NCBI GenBank assembly: GCA_965368115.1
Contig: CBDULQ010000138.1
Coordinates: 1-9,657 of the forward strand
From: CBDULQ01 sp965368115
GTDB taxonomy: Bacteria > Pseudomonadota > Gammaproteobacteria > SZUA-229
Length of the DNA: 9,657 nt
Direction of reading: 5' to 3'
Part shown: positions 1 through 6,465 of the stretch, one piece after another
Position numbering within the stretch: position 1 is the first letter of the stretch
How the letters are laid out: the number at the start of each line of letters is the position of its first letter
The notes under the pieces: model-generated
Database searches by the model: none
Told to the model about the DNA's origin: nothing
What the model saw: only the letters and a program-made list of their open reading frames with translations
Program-made: the position numbers and the translations under genes

Positions 1-340
1 CAGCCAGTTCCTGGGCGCCTTCGCCGGCGGCTGGGTTGGGGGCGCCGCTTATCAACGCTGGGGTGGCGAAGGGGTGTTCCTGATTTGTGCGGGGATTGTA
101 TTGTCATGGTTGCTGTTAGCCGTCACAATGAAGAATCCCAGATACGTCAGCACTTATGTGCTCAATATTGGTAAAATCGACCCCCGTGACGTGAATGCCA
201 TGATCGCCAATCTGGTTTCAGTGCAGGGGGTGGCGGAAGCCTCGGTGGCTGCCGACGAAGGCATTGCGTATTTGAAGGTCGAGCTACATGCGCTCGACGA
301 ACAGACCTTATTACAGTATTCAATAAACAGAACTCAGTAG
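1..340 (+). CDS. MFS transporter, C-terminal part with a soluble tail domain (partial)
   Basis: The frame is open from base 2 to the TAG at 338-340, giving about 112 residues of a gene that begins upstream of the window. The first part is Gly/Ala-rich (QFLGAFAGGWVGG) and runs into a clear hydrophobic helix (VFLICAGIVLSWLLLAVTM), which fits the last two membrane segments of a major facilitator superfamily permease in the inner membrane. After KNPRY a soluble stretch of about 65 residues follows, from STYVLNIG to the stop. It has an alternating strand/helix pattern with a VQGVAEASV turn and resembles a ferredoxin-like or HMA-like fold, but has no CxxC metal site. MFS permeases with such tails are known directly upstream of ssb in other gammaproteobacteria (for example Pseudomonas), which supports the call. 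The substrate is unknown. The stop lies only 9 bases before the ssb start, so the two genes are probably co-transcribed. The family call is fairly sure, the fold of the tail is inference. Confidence 0.75.
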   Translation, partial: SQFLGAFAGGWVGGAAYQRWGGEGVFLICAGIVLSWLLLAVTMKNPRYVSTYVLNIGKIDPRDVNAMIANLVSVQGVAEASVAADEGIAYLKVELHALDEQTLLQYSINRTQ

Positions 341-349
341 GAAAATCAT

Positions 350-811
350 ATGGCGCGCGGAATCAATAAAGTCATCCTCGTCGGTAACTGCGGAAAAGAT
401 CCGGAAACCCGTTATACCCCCAGCGGCAGTGCCGTCACCAATATTTCCATCGCCACCTCCGAACAATGGACCGACAAACAGTCCGGCCAGAAGCAGGAGC
501 GCACCGAGTGGCACAATGTGGTGTTCTTCAATCGTCTGGCGGAAATCGCCGGCGAATACCTGCGCAAGGGTTCGCAGATCTATGTGGAAGGCAGCCTGCG
601 TACGCGTAAATGGCAGGACAAGAACGGCCAGGACCGTTACACCACTGAAATCGTCGCTAACGAAATGCAGATGCTGGGCGGTCGCGGCGGCGGTGGTGGT
701 GGCGATTATTCGTCCTCATCGATGAACGATAATCGGTCTTCGTCGTCTTCCTCCTCGGCCCCGCAAATGGCGCCGGTGGATGACAGTTTCGACGACGATA
801 TCCCGTTCTAG
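350..811 (+). CDS. ssb: Single-stranded DNA-binding protein SSB
   Basis: Encodes the 153-residue SSB that coats single-stranded DNA as a homotetramer in replication, recombination and repair. The N-terminal OB fold covers about residues 1-110 (MARGINKVILVGN...). The aromatic DNA-contact residues of E. coli SSB sit at identical positions: W40, W54, F60 and W88. A short disordered linker follows: a Gly run (about 110-118) and two Ser runs (121-124, 130-136). The acidic tip DDDIPF at the very C terminus is the universal docking peptide for SSB partner proteins such as Exo I, RecQ, PriA and Pol III chi. The protein is shorter than E. coli SSB (178 residues) because the linker is short. The ATG at 350 is preceded by AGGA overlapping the stop of the upstream MFS gene, so translational coupling is possible. 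I see no LexA box in the short gap, and the promoter may lie further upstream. Confidence 0.98.
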   Translation: MARGINKVILVGNCGKDPETRYTPSGSAVTNISIATSEQWTDKQSGQKQERTEWHNVVFFNRLAEIAGEYLRKGSQIYVEGSLRTRKWQDKNGQDRYTTEIVANEMQMLGGRGGGGGGDYSSSSMNDNRSSSSSSSAPQMAPVDDSFDDDIPF

Positions 812-824
812 GACCTTAATATAC

Positions 825-861
825 AGCCCGCACCGGAATCACTTCCGGTGCGGGCTTTTTT
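825..861 (+). terminator. Intrinsic terminator of ssb
   Basis: A perfect 14-bp stem (825-838 paired with 843-856) closes a four-base loop (TCAC) and runs directly into six T residues at 856-861. It begins 14 bases after the ssb stop. On the minus strand the hairpin is followed by only a poor U tract, so it may protect weakly against readthrough from the convergent GGDEF gene, whose stop is at 877. Confidence 0.93.
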
Positions 862-876
862 GTGTCCGGGTGTTGC

Positions 877-2004
877 TCAGGCGGTTTCAGGCTTTGTTTC
901 GGGGGTGACCCAGTCACTCAGGTCGGCGATTTCATAGCGATCGCGGCCATTTTCCTTGGCCTGGTACAGCGCCAGGTCGGCCATATTGAACAGCCGCTCG
1001 CAGTCGCTGCCCACCGGTGGCACCACCGAGGCAATCCCCATGCTCACCGTGACCGAAAAACGCTCGCCCTGATGCGTGAAACCAATCGAGGCGATGCGCT
1101 CACGGACCCTCTCCGCCAGCCCGGCAGCGGCCTGCTGGTTAGTGCTGGGTAGCACCATAACGAATTCTTCACCACCGATACGCGCGACGAAATCACCGAC
1201 GCGGTTGACTGTCTGCGCCATGGCGGCGGCGATTTCCACCAGGCATTCATCGCCTTTCTGATGGCCGTAACGATCGTTGAGTCGTTTGAAGTGATCGAGA
1301 TCCAGCAGAATGATGCTGATTGGCTGTTCATTGCGAATGCTGCGGAACCACTCTTCCTTGAGGCGTTCCATGAAATAGCGTCGGTTGAACAACCTGGTTA
1401 GCACATCCTGGTAGGCTTGCTGGTGCAGTTCCAGTTTCAGGCTGATGCTTTCCACGTATTGAATACGAAATGCTCGGGCGACCACAATCAGCATCATAAT
1501 GGCGAACAGTAGAATGATGATGATGAGTCGTGCCGAATAAGGTTGATCAAGGGCGGCCAGGCGCGGTGCGATACAGATCACCAGAATCAGCATCAGCAGT
1601 GGGTAGGCAAGTGGCAACAGGTTCGACAGGCTGAGCGCACTGGCCACATAGCCGACCATCACCAGCAGATACAGCAGCTGGTATTCGCTGGAGTGCTCCG
1701 GGAATATGATGAAAGCGCTGAGTCCCCAGATCAGGCCGGATATGACGGTCATCAGCAGGTGGTGGCGATAGCGAAAGCGAATCTGTACTTCGGTCTGTAA
1801 CACGCGTCGGCGATGATGCAGGCTCATGAACAGACGCACCGTGTTGAACATCACCTGTAAAAGCAGCCAGAACAACGCGGATCGTGCACTGACGGCCGGA
1901 TAAATCAGAGAGACCAGCATCAGCGAAGAAATCAGATTGCCCGCAAGTACCTTGTCGGCATTCTCTTCGAACTGGGCGACCTGCTCTCTAAGTATTTGAT
2001 TCAT
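877..2004 (-). CDS. Membrane-bound diguanylate cyclase (GGDEF protein)
   Basis: A 375-residue inner membrane protein predicted to make the second messenger c-di-GMP from two GTP. The N-terminal half holds about six hydrophobic segments (near residues 21-40, 42-60, 81-101, 108-128, 129-148 and 157-176). A short helical linker (about 177-198) leads into a complete GGDEF domain at about 199-360. Active-site features are intact: DVLTRLFNRR at 200-209, DLDHFKRLND at 235-244 and the GGEEF signature at 277-281. RVGD at 268-271, five residues before GGEEF, matches the RxxD product-inhibition I-site. The domain ends with the typical ADLALYQAKENGRDR. There is no EAL, PAS or receiver domain, so any input signal probably comes through the membrane region, which I cannot assign to a named sensor family. 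The gene is convergent with ssb and divergent from glmS. The ATG at 2004-2002 has only a weak ribosome site (CAGG). The catalytic call is secure, the signal unknown. Confidence 0.93.
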   Translation of the reverse strand: MNQILREQVAQFEENADKVLAGNLISSLMLVSLIYPAVSARSALFWLLLQVMFNTVRLFMSLHHRRRVLQTEVQIRFRYRHHLLMTVISGLIWGLSAFIIFPEHSSEYQLLYLLVMVGYVASALSLSNLLPLAYPLLMLILVICIAPRLAALDQPYSARLIIIILLFAIMMLIVVARAFRIQYVESISLKLELHQQAYQDVLTRLFNRRYFMERLKEEWFRSIRNEQPISIILLDLDHFKRLNDRYGHQKGDECLVEIAAAMAQTVNRVGDFVARIGGEEFVMVLPSTNQQAAAGLAERVRERIASIGFTHQGERFSVTVSMGIASVVPPVGSDCERLFNMADLALYQAKENGRDRYEIADLSDWVTPETKPETA

Positions 2005-2099
2005 GGCCTGTTTGAGGGATGGCTTTTTTATGGTTTATTCATAAGATAAAGCAGATACTAGCAGGCTTAGCAAGTTAAATAGTTTTATTTGGGGCTGGC

Positions 2100-2128
2100 T
2101 CGACAATTGTCCTGGCCTCTGCAATGAT
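2100..2128 (+). promoter_or_regulatory. Candidate sigma-70 promoter of glmS
   Basis: TCGACA at 2100-2105 matches five of six bases of the -35 consensus, and AATGAT at 2123-2128 matches four of six of the -10, with a 17-base spacer. Transcription would start near 2135, giving a leader of about 30 bases. The match is moderate and made by eye. Confidence 0.35.
2102..2111. promoter_or_regulatory. Perfect 10-bp palindrome in the glmS/GGDEF divergent region
   Basis: GACAATTGTC is a perfect inverted repeat that overlaps the candidate -35 element and spacer of glmS. A dimeric repressor bound here would block the promoter. A 10-bp palindrome can arise by chance, so an operator role is inference only. 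Confidence 0.25.
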
Positions 2129-2147
2129 AAATCGATGAACTGGACAA

Positions 2148-2161
2148 ATCAGGAATCAGGA
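2148..2161 (+). promoter_or_regulatory. Duplicated Shine-Dalgarno region of glmS
   Basis: The 7-base unit ATCAGGA occurs twice in tandem just before the glmS ATG. The first AGGA (2151-2154) lies 9 bases from the start codon, a normal distance. The second (2158-2161) lies only 2 bases away and is too close to work for this ATG. The upstream copy is therefore the likely ribosome site. Confidence 0.55.
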
Positions 2162-2163
2162 AT

Positions 2164-3993
2164 ATGTGCGGCATAGTAGGCGCGGTAGCGGAAAGGAATG
2201 TCACCCCCATCTTACTCGAAGGGCTGCGCAGGCTCGAATATCGAGGTTACGATTCGGCCGGTATCGCGGTACTCACCGAACAGCAGGCACTGGACCGGGT
2301 GCGCAAGGTCGGCAAGGTGGAAAAGCTTGCCGAGAGTCTGGAACAGCATCCTCTGAAAGGTTTTCTGGGCATCGCTCATACCCGCTGGGCCACCCATGGC
2401 GAACCCTCCGAACCCAATGCGCATCCGCACATCTGCAACAAAAAGGTTGCCGTTGTACACAACGGTATCATCGAAAATCATGCCGAATTGCGTGAACAGC
2501 AAAAAGCGCGTGGATTCGTTTTTACGTCGGAAACCGATACCGAAGTCGTGGCTCACCAGATCATGTATTACAAGGATCTGGGCAACGACCTGTTGCAATC
2601 GGTGCGTAAGGCGATTGCCGATTTTGAAGGCGCCTATGCACTGGGTGTTGTATGTACCGATGAGCCGGGGCGGCTGGTCGCCACACGTAGCGGTAGCCCG
2701 CTGGTGATTGGTGTCGGCTTCGGTGAATATTTTATCGCCTCGGATGTTGCGGCCCTGTTGCCGGTTACCCAACGGTTTATCTTCCTGGAAGAAGGTGACG
2801 TGGCGGACATGAGCCGGGAGTCTCTGACGATCTATGATCGAGATGCGAGAGTGGTGGAGCGGGAAATCACCACTTCCGAGCTGAGTGTCGATGCCGTCAG
2901 TCGCGGTAGTTACAAGCACTACATGTTGAAGGAAATACACGAGCAACCTTCGGTGCTGATTGAGGCGCTGGAAGGCCGAGTGTTCGATGGCCATGTTGTG
3001 GACAATGCTTTTGGTGTCGAAGCTGCGCAGATTCTCGACCAGGTTAAACAGGTACAGATCATCGCCTGCGGCACTTCGTATCATGCCGGTATGGTAGCGC
3101 GTTACTGGCTGGAGTCGCTGGCCGGTGTGCCCTGTAACGTCGAGGTCGCTTCCGAGTTTCGTTATCGCCAGCCGGTGGTCGCCGACAATACGCTGGTGGT
3201 CACCATTTCCCAGTCCGGTGAGACAGCCGATACCCTGGCGGCTTTACGTAATCTGAAGCAGCATACGGATTTATCGCTGGCCATCTGTAACGTACCGGAG
3301 AGTTCCCTGGTGCGTGAATCCAAACTGGTGATGATGACTCGAGCCGGCCCGGAAATCGGCGTCGCATCTACCAAGGCATTCACGACTCAGCTGGTTTGCC
3401 TCATGCTGCTAACCATAGCGTTGGGACGGCGCCATAAAATGAGCGGTGAACTGGAGGCCCGGTTAGTGAACGACCTGACCCATCTGCCGGCCACTATCGA
3501 AACGGTGCTCAACAGTCACGACATCGAGGCCTGGTCCGGCGAATTCAAGGATACGCTCAATGCGCTATTCCTGGGCCGCGGGATCGAATACCCCATTGCC
3601 ATGGAAGGGGCGCTGAAGTTGAAGGAAATCTCCTACATCCATGCCGAGGCCTATGCTGCCGGCGAGCTCAAGCACGGCCCACTGGCCCTGGTCGATCCGG
3701 AAATGCCGATCATCGCCGTGGCCGCCCGCGATGGCCTGGAAGATAAACTCAAGTCGAATCTGCAGGAAGTGCTGGCGCGGAATGGTCAGGTGTACCTGTT
3801 CGCCGATGAACGTCTCGACATGAGCGACCTGGGTGAGCAATGTCATGTGATGAAGATGCCTGCGGTGAACGCCGAAGTCGCACCGATCTTTTTTGCCGTG
3901 CCATTGCAGTTACTGGCTTATTATGTAGCTGTGCACAAAGGTACTGACGTGGATCAACCGCGTAATCTGGCTAAGTCGGTTACCGTCGAGTAA
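2164..3993 (+). CDS. glmS: Glutamine--fructose-6-phosphate aminotransferase (isomerizing)
   Basis: Encodes the 609-residue cytoplasmic enzyme that converts fructose-6-phosphate and glutamine to glucosamine-6-phosphate and glutamate, the first step toward UDP-GlcNAc for peptidoglycan and lipopolysaccharide. The length equals that of E. coli GlmS. The N-terminal class II glutaminase domain (about 1-240) starts MCGIVG, with Cys2 as the nucleophile after Met removal, and carries RGYDS (27-31), TRWATHG (73-79) and HNGIIEN (99-105). Two SIS sugar-isomerase domains follow: CGTSYHAG (302-309), SQSGETADT (349-357) and STKAF (402-406) in the first, and the second up to about 590. The isomerase/synthase residues are present (E488, H504 and K604 in the terminal NLAKSVTVE). 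The N-terminal Cys requirement and the duplicated AGGA fix the ATG at 2164. No glmU or known glmS regulator gene is adjacent upstream, where the divergent neighbour is a diguanylate cyclase. No glmS ribozyme was seen in the 159-base upstream gap. Confidence 0.98.
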   Translation: MCGIVGAVAERNVTPILLEGLRRLEYRGYDSAGIAVLTEQQALDRVRKVGKVEKLAESLEQHPLKGFLGIAHTRWATHGEPSEPNAHPHICNKKVAVVHNGIIENHAELREQQKARGFVFTSETDTEVVAHQIMYYKDLGNDLLQSVRKAIADFEGAYALGVVCTDEPGRLVATRSGSPLVIGVGFGEYFIASDVAALLPVTQRFIFLEEGDVADMSRESLTIYDRDARVVEREITTSELSVDAVSRGSYKHYMLKEIHEQPSVLIEALEGRVFDGHVVDNAFGVEAAQILDQVKQVQIIACGTSYHAGMVARYWLESLAGVPCNVEVASEFRYRQPVVADNTLVVTISQSGETADTLAALRNLKQHTDLSLAICNVPESSLVRESKLVMMTRAGPEIGVASTKAFTTQLVCLMLLTIALGRRHKMSGELEARLVNDLTHLPATIETVLNSHDIEAWSGEFKDTLNALFLGRGIEYPIAMEGALKLKEISYIHAEAYAAGELKHGPLALVDPEMPIIAVAARDGLEDKLKSNLQEVLARNGQVYLFADERLDMSDLGEQCHVMKMPAVNAEVAPIFFAVPLQLLAYYVAVHKGTDVDQPRNLAKSVTVE

Positions 3994-4006
3994 TTCCTGC
4001 CTGCCG

Positions 4007-4038
4007 TCGGCGCGCGGTTAATTCGATCCGCGCGCCGA
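4007..4038 (+). terminator. GC-rich hairpin after glmS, possible terminator
   Basis: An 11-bp perfect stem (4007-4017 with 4028-4038), nearly all G and C, closes a 10-base loop. It starts 14 bases after the glmS stop. The sequence downstream (AATTCATTTATCC) is A/T-rich but has no real T run, so termination may be partial. The hairpin could instead stabilise the glmS mRNA 3' end while letting some transcripts reach the hydrolase. Confidence 0.5.
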
Positions 4039-4116
4039 ATTCATTTATCCTGTAGCTGAACAACAATCCACCGCCCGGGGATTGGAGACTTCATCGAGAC
4101 GCAATGGGAGCGCCCC

Positions 4117-4929
4117 ATGAACAGTATCGAAGTCGATCAGCTTGGTATTCATCTTTACGATATCGGTAAGGGTGAGCCGGTTATTCTGTTGCATTGTTCC
4201 AGTGCCTCACACAAGGCCTGGCGTTTTCTGTTTGATGACCTGCACGACGGCTATCGCGTCATGGCGCCGGACCTGGTCGGTTACGGCCAGTCGGACCGCT
4301 GGCCGGCACATCGACCCTATGACGTACTGACCGACATTCATGTTGTCGAGCGTTTGCTGGACATGGCGGGTCAGCCCTGTCATATCATCGGACACTCCTA
4401 TGGCGCCGAAATGGGACTGGAAGCGGCGCGACTGAACCCGCACCGGGTGAAAAGTCTGTGCCTGATCGAGCCGGTCGCCTTCCATCTGTTAAAAGGCTCG
4501 GCCTGTCACCAGGAATGGTTGCGTATTACCGGCATTGGTGACCGAGTGGCTGACGCCATGCGCGAGGGACTGGCGGAAAAAGCCGCGGGCATTTACATGA
4601 GTTACTGGATCGGTCGCGTTCGCTGGCTGTTTATGTCTAAAGCGATGAAGCAGCGCATCGTGTCGACCATGGATAAAGTGGTCTGCGAATTTTCCACCAT
4701 TCGCCCGGCGCTAACCCAGCTCGACGAGTATCGACTCAATGCCTGGCCGATTACCCTGGTGGAAGGATCACGTACTCGAGCTACGGCACATTGCATCATC
4801 GAACTGTTGAAGTGGGTGATGCCGGAAGCTCGCCATGAAATGATCAAAGGTGCCGGACACATGAGTCCGTTCACTCACAGTCAGCAGGTGCATGACATCG
4901 TTATGGACCACTTGAAACGCAATTCATGA
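4117..4929 (+). CDS. Alpha/beta-fold hydrolase of unknown substrate
   Basis: A 270-residue, probably cytoplasmic protein with no signal peptide. The alpha/beta hydrolase core is clear: strand and oxyanion loop ILLHCSSASHKAW (23-35, with HC instead of the common HG), PDLVGYGQSD (51-60), the nucleophile elbow GHSYG (92-96, Ser94), and the catalytic His in GAGHMSPFTH (His248). The usual acid position after the penultimate core strand reads VEGSRTRAT (215-223), which has no Asp or Glu after the Gly. Glu118 in CLIEPVAF, after strand 6, is the most plausible replacement; some related hydrolases carry an acid there. Residues about 125-200 form a helical cap. The substrate (ester, lactone, epoxide or other) cannot be told. 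The ATG at 4117 has GGGAG at 4106-4110, six bases upstream. The gene follows glmS after 123 bases containing a hairpin, so it may be partly co-transcribed, with no obvious functional link. Confidence 0.88.
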   Translation: MNSIEVDQLGIHLYDIGKGEPVILLHCSSASHKAWRFLFDDLHDGYRVMAPDLVGYGQSDRWPAHRPYDVLTDIHVVERLLDMAGQPCHIIGHSYGAEMGLEAARLNPHRVKSLCLIEPVAFHLLKGSACHQEWLRITGIGDRVADAMREGLAEKAAGIYMSYWIGRVRWLFMSKAMKQRIVSTMDKVVCEFSTIRPALTQLDEYRLNAWPITLVEGSRTRATAHCIIELLKWVMPEARHEMIKGAGHMSPFTHSQQVHDIVMDHLKRNS

Positions 4930-4936
4930 GTGCATA

Positions 4937-4962
4937 AAAAATGCACCCGCAGGTGCATTTTT
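4937..4962. terminator. Bidirectional intrinsic terminator between the hydrolase and the tolC-like gene
   Basis: An 11-bp perfect stem (4937-4947 with 4952-4962) closes a four-base loop (CGCA). The stem has five A residues on one arm and five T residues on the other, so it offers a GC-containing hairpin followed by a U run in both directions. It starts 8 bases after the hydrolase stop and ends 33 bases before the stop of the convergent tolC-like gene, so it probably serves both. Confidence 0.9.
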
Positions 4963-4995
4963 CGTGTTCTGTTCAGTGTTTGATTAACGATCGCT

Positions 4996-6315
4996 TTATT
5001 GCACCAGCCAATCGTTGATCCTGACCACATCTTGCTTGTTTAGAATGCCTGCTGCCTGTTTAAGGCGCAGGATATTGAGCAGGTAATCATAGCGCGCCTG
5101 GGCATAGTCCCGTTCCGCACGATACTGTTCGCGTAATACCGAGAGCACTTCCACTGCGGTACGGGTGCCGACTTCGAAACCCGCCTGGGTGGCTTCATAT
5201 GCCGTCTGAGTCGAAATCAGTGCCTGTTTCAGCGCGCGCACCTGGGCAATCGAAGTGGTGACGCCGAGATAACTGGTGCGTGTCAGTTGCACGGTGTCAC
5301 GCATGGCTTTTTCACGCAGCGCGCGGGCGCGTTCTTTTTGTGAAATCGCAGCGCGTGTTCTGGCACTGGTCAGGCCGCCACTGTAGATTGGAATCGACAG
5401 ATTGACTGCGATCGTCGTATCTTCACTTTCGATGTCACTGGAATTGTCCGGTTCCTGGGTGACATCGTCATGGGTCACGCTCAGGTTCAGTGATGGATAA
5501 TGTCCGGAACGGCCGATGCTGACTTCGTTACTGGCGATATCGAAATTGTACTGGGCGATTTTCAGCGACAGGTTGCTCTGTTTAGCCGTGTCCACCCACT
5601 GGCTCATGTTTTCCGGTTCCGGCACCAGCAGCGGAATGTCTTCCGCCAGCGGCACCAGGTCGCCCGGCACCTCGCCAATGATCAGTTGCAGGGCTTCGAT
5701 ACTGTTGCTGAGCTGGGCTTCGGCCTGAATTTCCTGGGCTACCGACAGGTCGTACTGGGCCTGGGATTCCTTAACGTCAGTGATCGCGATCAGGCCGACA
5801 TCGAAACGACGCTGGGTCTGTTCCAGTTGCTCGCCGATGGCTTTCTTTTCCGCTTTGGCAAACGCCAGATTGTCCTGCGCCGCCAGCACGTTGTAATAGG
5901 CTTCGGCGACGCGAATGATCAATGCCTGCTGCGCCGCATCGTAAGTGGCGGTGGCCGATGCAACGCCGAGGTCCGCCTGTTCCAGATTCAGCCACAGATC
6001 GCGCTGGTAGAGAGACTGTACCAGAGACAGGCTGTAGCCCGAGGCATCATAGTCGATGTCGGATAAAGGTGAGGGGCTATTGGAATCCTGAGTGACTTTC
6101 TGTTTGAACAGGTCCAGTGAGACATTCGGCAGCAGGGCGGCGCGCGCCTGCGGCTTGTTGTCCAGGGCTGCCTCGAACTCATAGCGAGCGGCCTGGATTT
6201 CCGGGTCGCCGGCGGCGGCTTTTTCGTAGGCCTGCAGAAAATCCAGCGCGAGTACCGGCTGGCTAATCAGCAGCGCCAGGCTAAACAGGGCGATTTTTTT
6301 CAGTTTGTCTTTCAT
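4996..6315 (-). CDS. tolC: TolC-family outer membrane channel protein
   Basis: A 439-residue outer membrane efflux/secretion duct, which as a trimer would join inner membrane pumps or type I secretion complexes to the outside. A signal peptide is clear (KDKLKK, a hydrophobic core, then QPVLA with cleavage after Ala23 before LDFLQAY). The mature part shows the two-fold internal repeat of the OEP family: YYNVLAAQDNL (140-150) with RRFDVGLIAITDVKE (169-183) in the first half, and AGFEVGTRTAVEVLSV (378-393) with RDYAQARYDYLLNILRLKQAAGIL (402-425) in the second. Long heptad-like Gln/Ala/Glu-rich stretches fit the coiled-coil tunnel. The strand NLSIPIYSGG (305-314) is typical. It lacks the long C-terminal tail of E. 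coli TolC. No periplasmic adaptor or pump gene is adjacent, which argues for a general, shared channel. The start ATG at 6315-6313 has only a weak GAG ribosome site. The symbol is by family; orthology is likely but not proven. Confidence 0.93.
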   Translation of the reverse strand: MKDKLKKIALFSLALLISQPVLALDFLQAYEKAAAGDPEIQAARYEFEAALDNKPQARAALLPNVSLDLFKQKVTQDSNSPSPLSDIDYDASGYSLSLVQSLYQRDLWLNLEQADLGVASATATYDAAQQALIIRVAEAYYNVLAAQDNLAFAKAEKKAIGEQLEQTQRRFDVGLIAITDVKESQAQYDLSVAQEIQAEAQLSNSIEALQLIIGEVPGDLVPLAEDIPLLVPEPENMSQWVDTAKQSNLSLKIAQYNFDIASNEVSIGRSGHYPSLNLSVTHDDVTQEPDNSSDIESEDTTIAVNLSIPIYSGGLTSARTRAAISQKERARALREKAMRDTVQLTRTSYLGVTTSIAQVRALKQALISTQTAYEATQAGFEVGTRTAVEVLSVLREQYRAERDYAQARYDYLLNILRLKQAAGILNKQDVVRINDWLVQ

Positions 6316-6356
6316 TGACAGACTCTCAAGCGGCGATAGTGGATATGCTGTGGCAA

Positions 6357-6362
6357 ATTTTA
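6357..6362 (-). promoter_or_regulatory. Possible -10 element upstream of the tolC-like gene
   Basis: On the minus strand TAAAAT (five of six bases of the -10 consensus) lies about 42 bases before the start codon, in the 150-base gap after pldA. The -35 region at a 17-base spacing reads TAGGTG, a poor match, so this is weak evidence for a separate promoter. Confidence 0.2.
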
Positions 6363-6465
6363 ACCGATAAGTGCGGCCACACCTAGGGACGTTCTGATCA
6401 ATTACAGCGGTCTGCCGGTTAATGTCTCACAGGCTTGTTCGTAATCAAACCGTCTTTACCGGGTT

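Noticed and set aside
2005..2163. glmS ribozyme or other riboswitch upstream of glmS
   Set aside because: The gap is short, shared with a divergent gene, shows no extended paired structure, and the glmS ribozyme is known mainly from Gram-positive bacteria.
2212..3084. A 290-codon open frame on the minus strand inside glmS
   Set aside because: It is antisense to the conserved GlmS coding sequence, has no domain, and its composition fits a frame shadow.
5500..6066. A 188-codon plus-strand open frame opposite the tolC-like gene
   Set aside because: The minus-strand TolC-family protein explains this DNA with signal peptide, repeats and motifs; the opposite frame has none.
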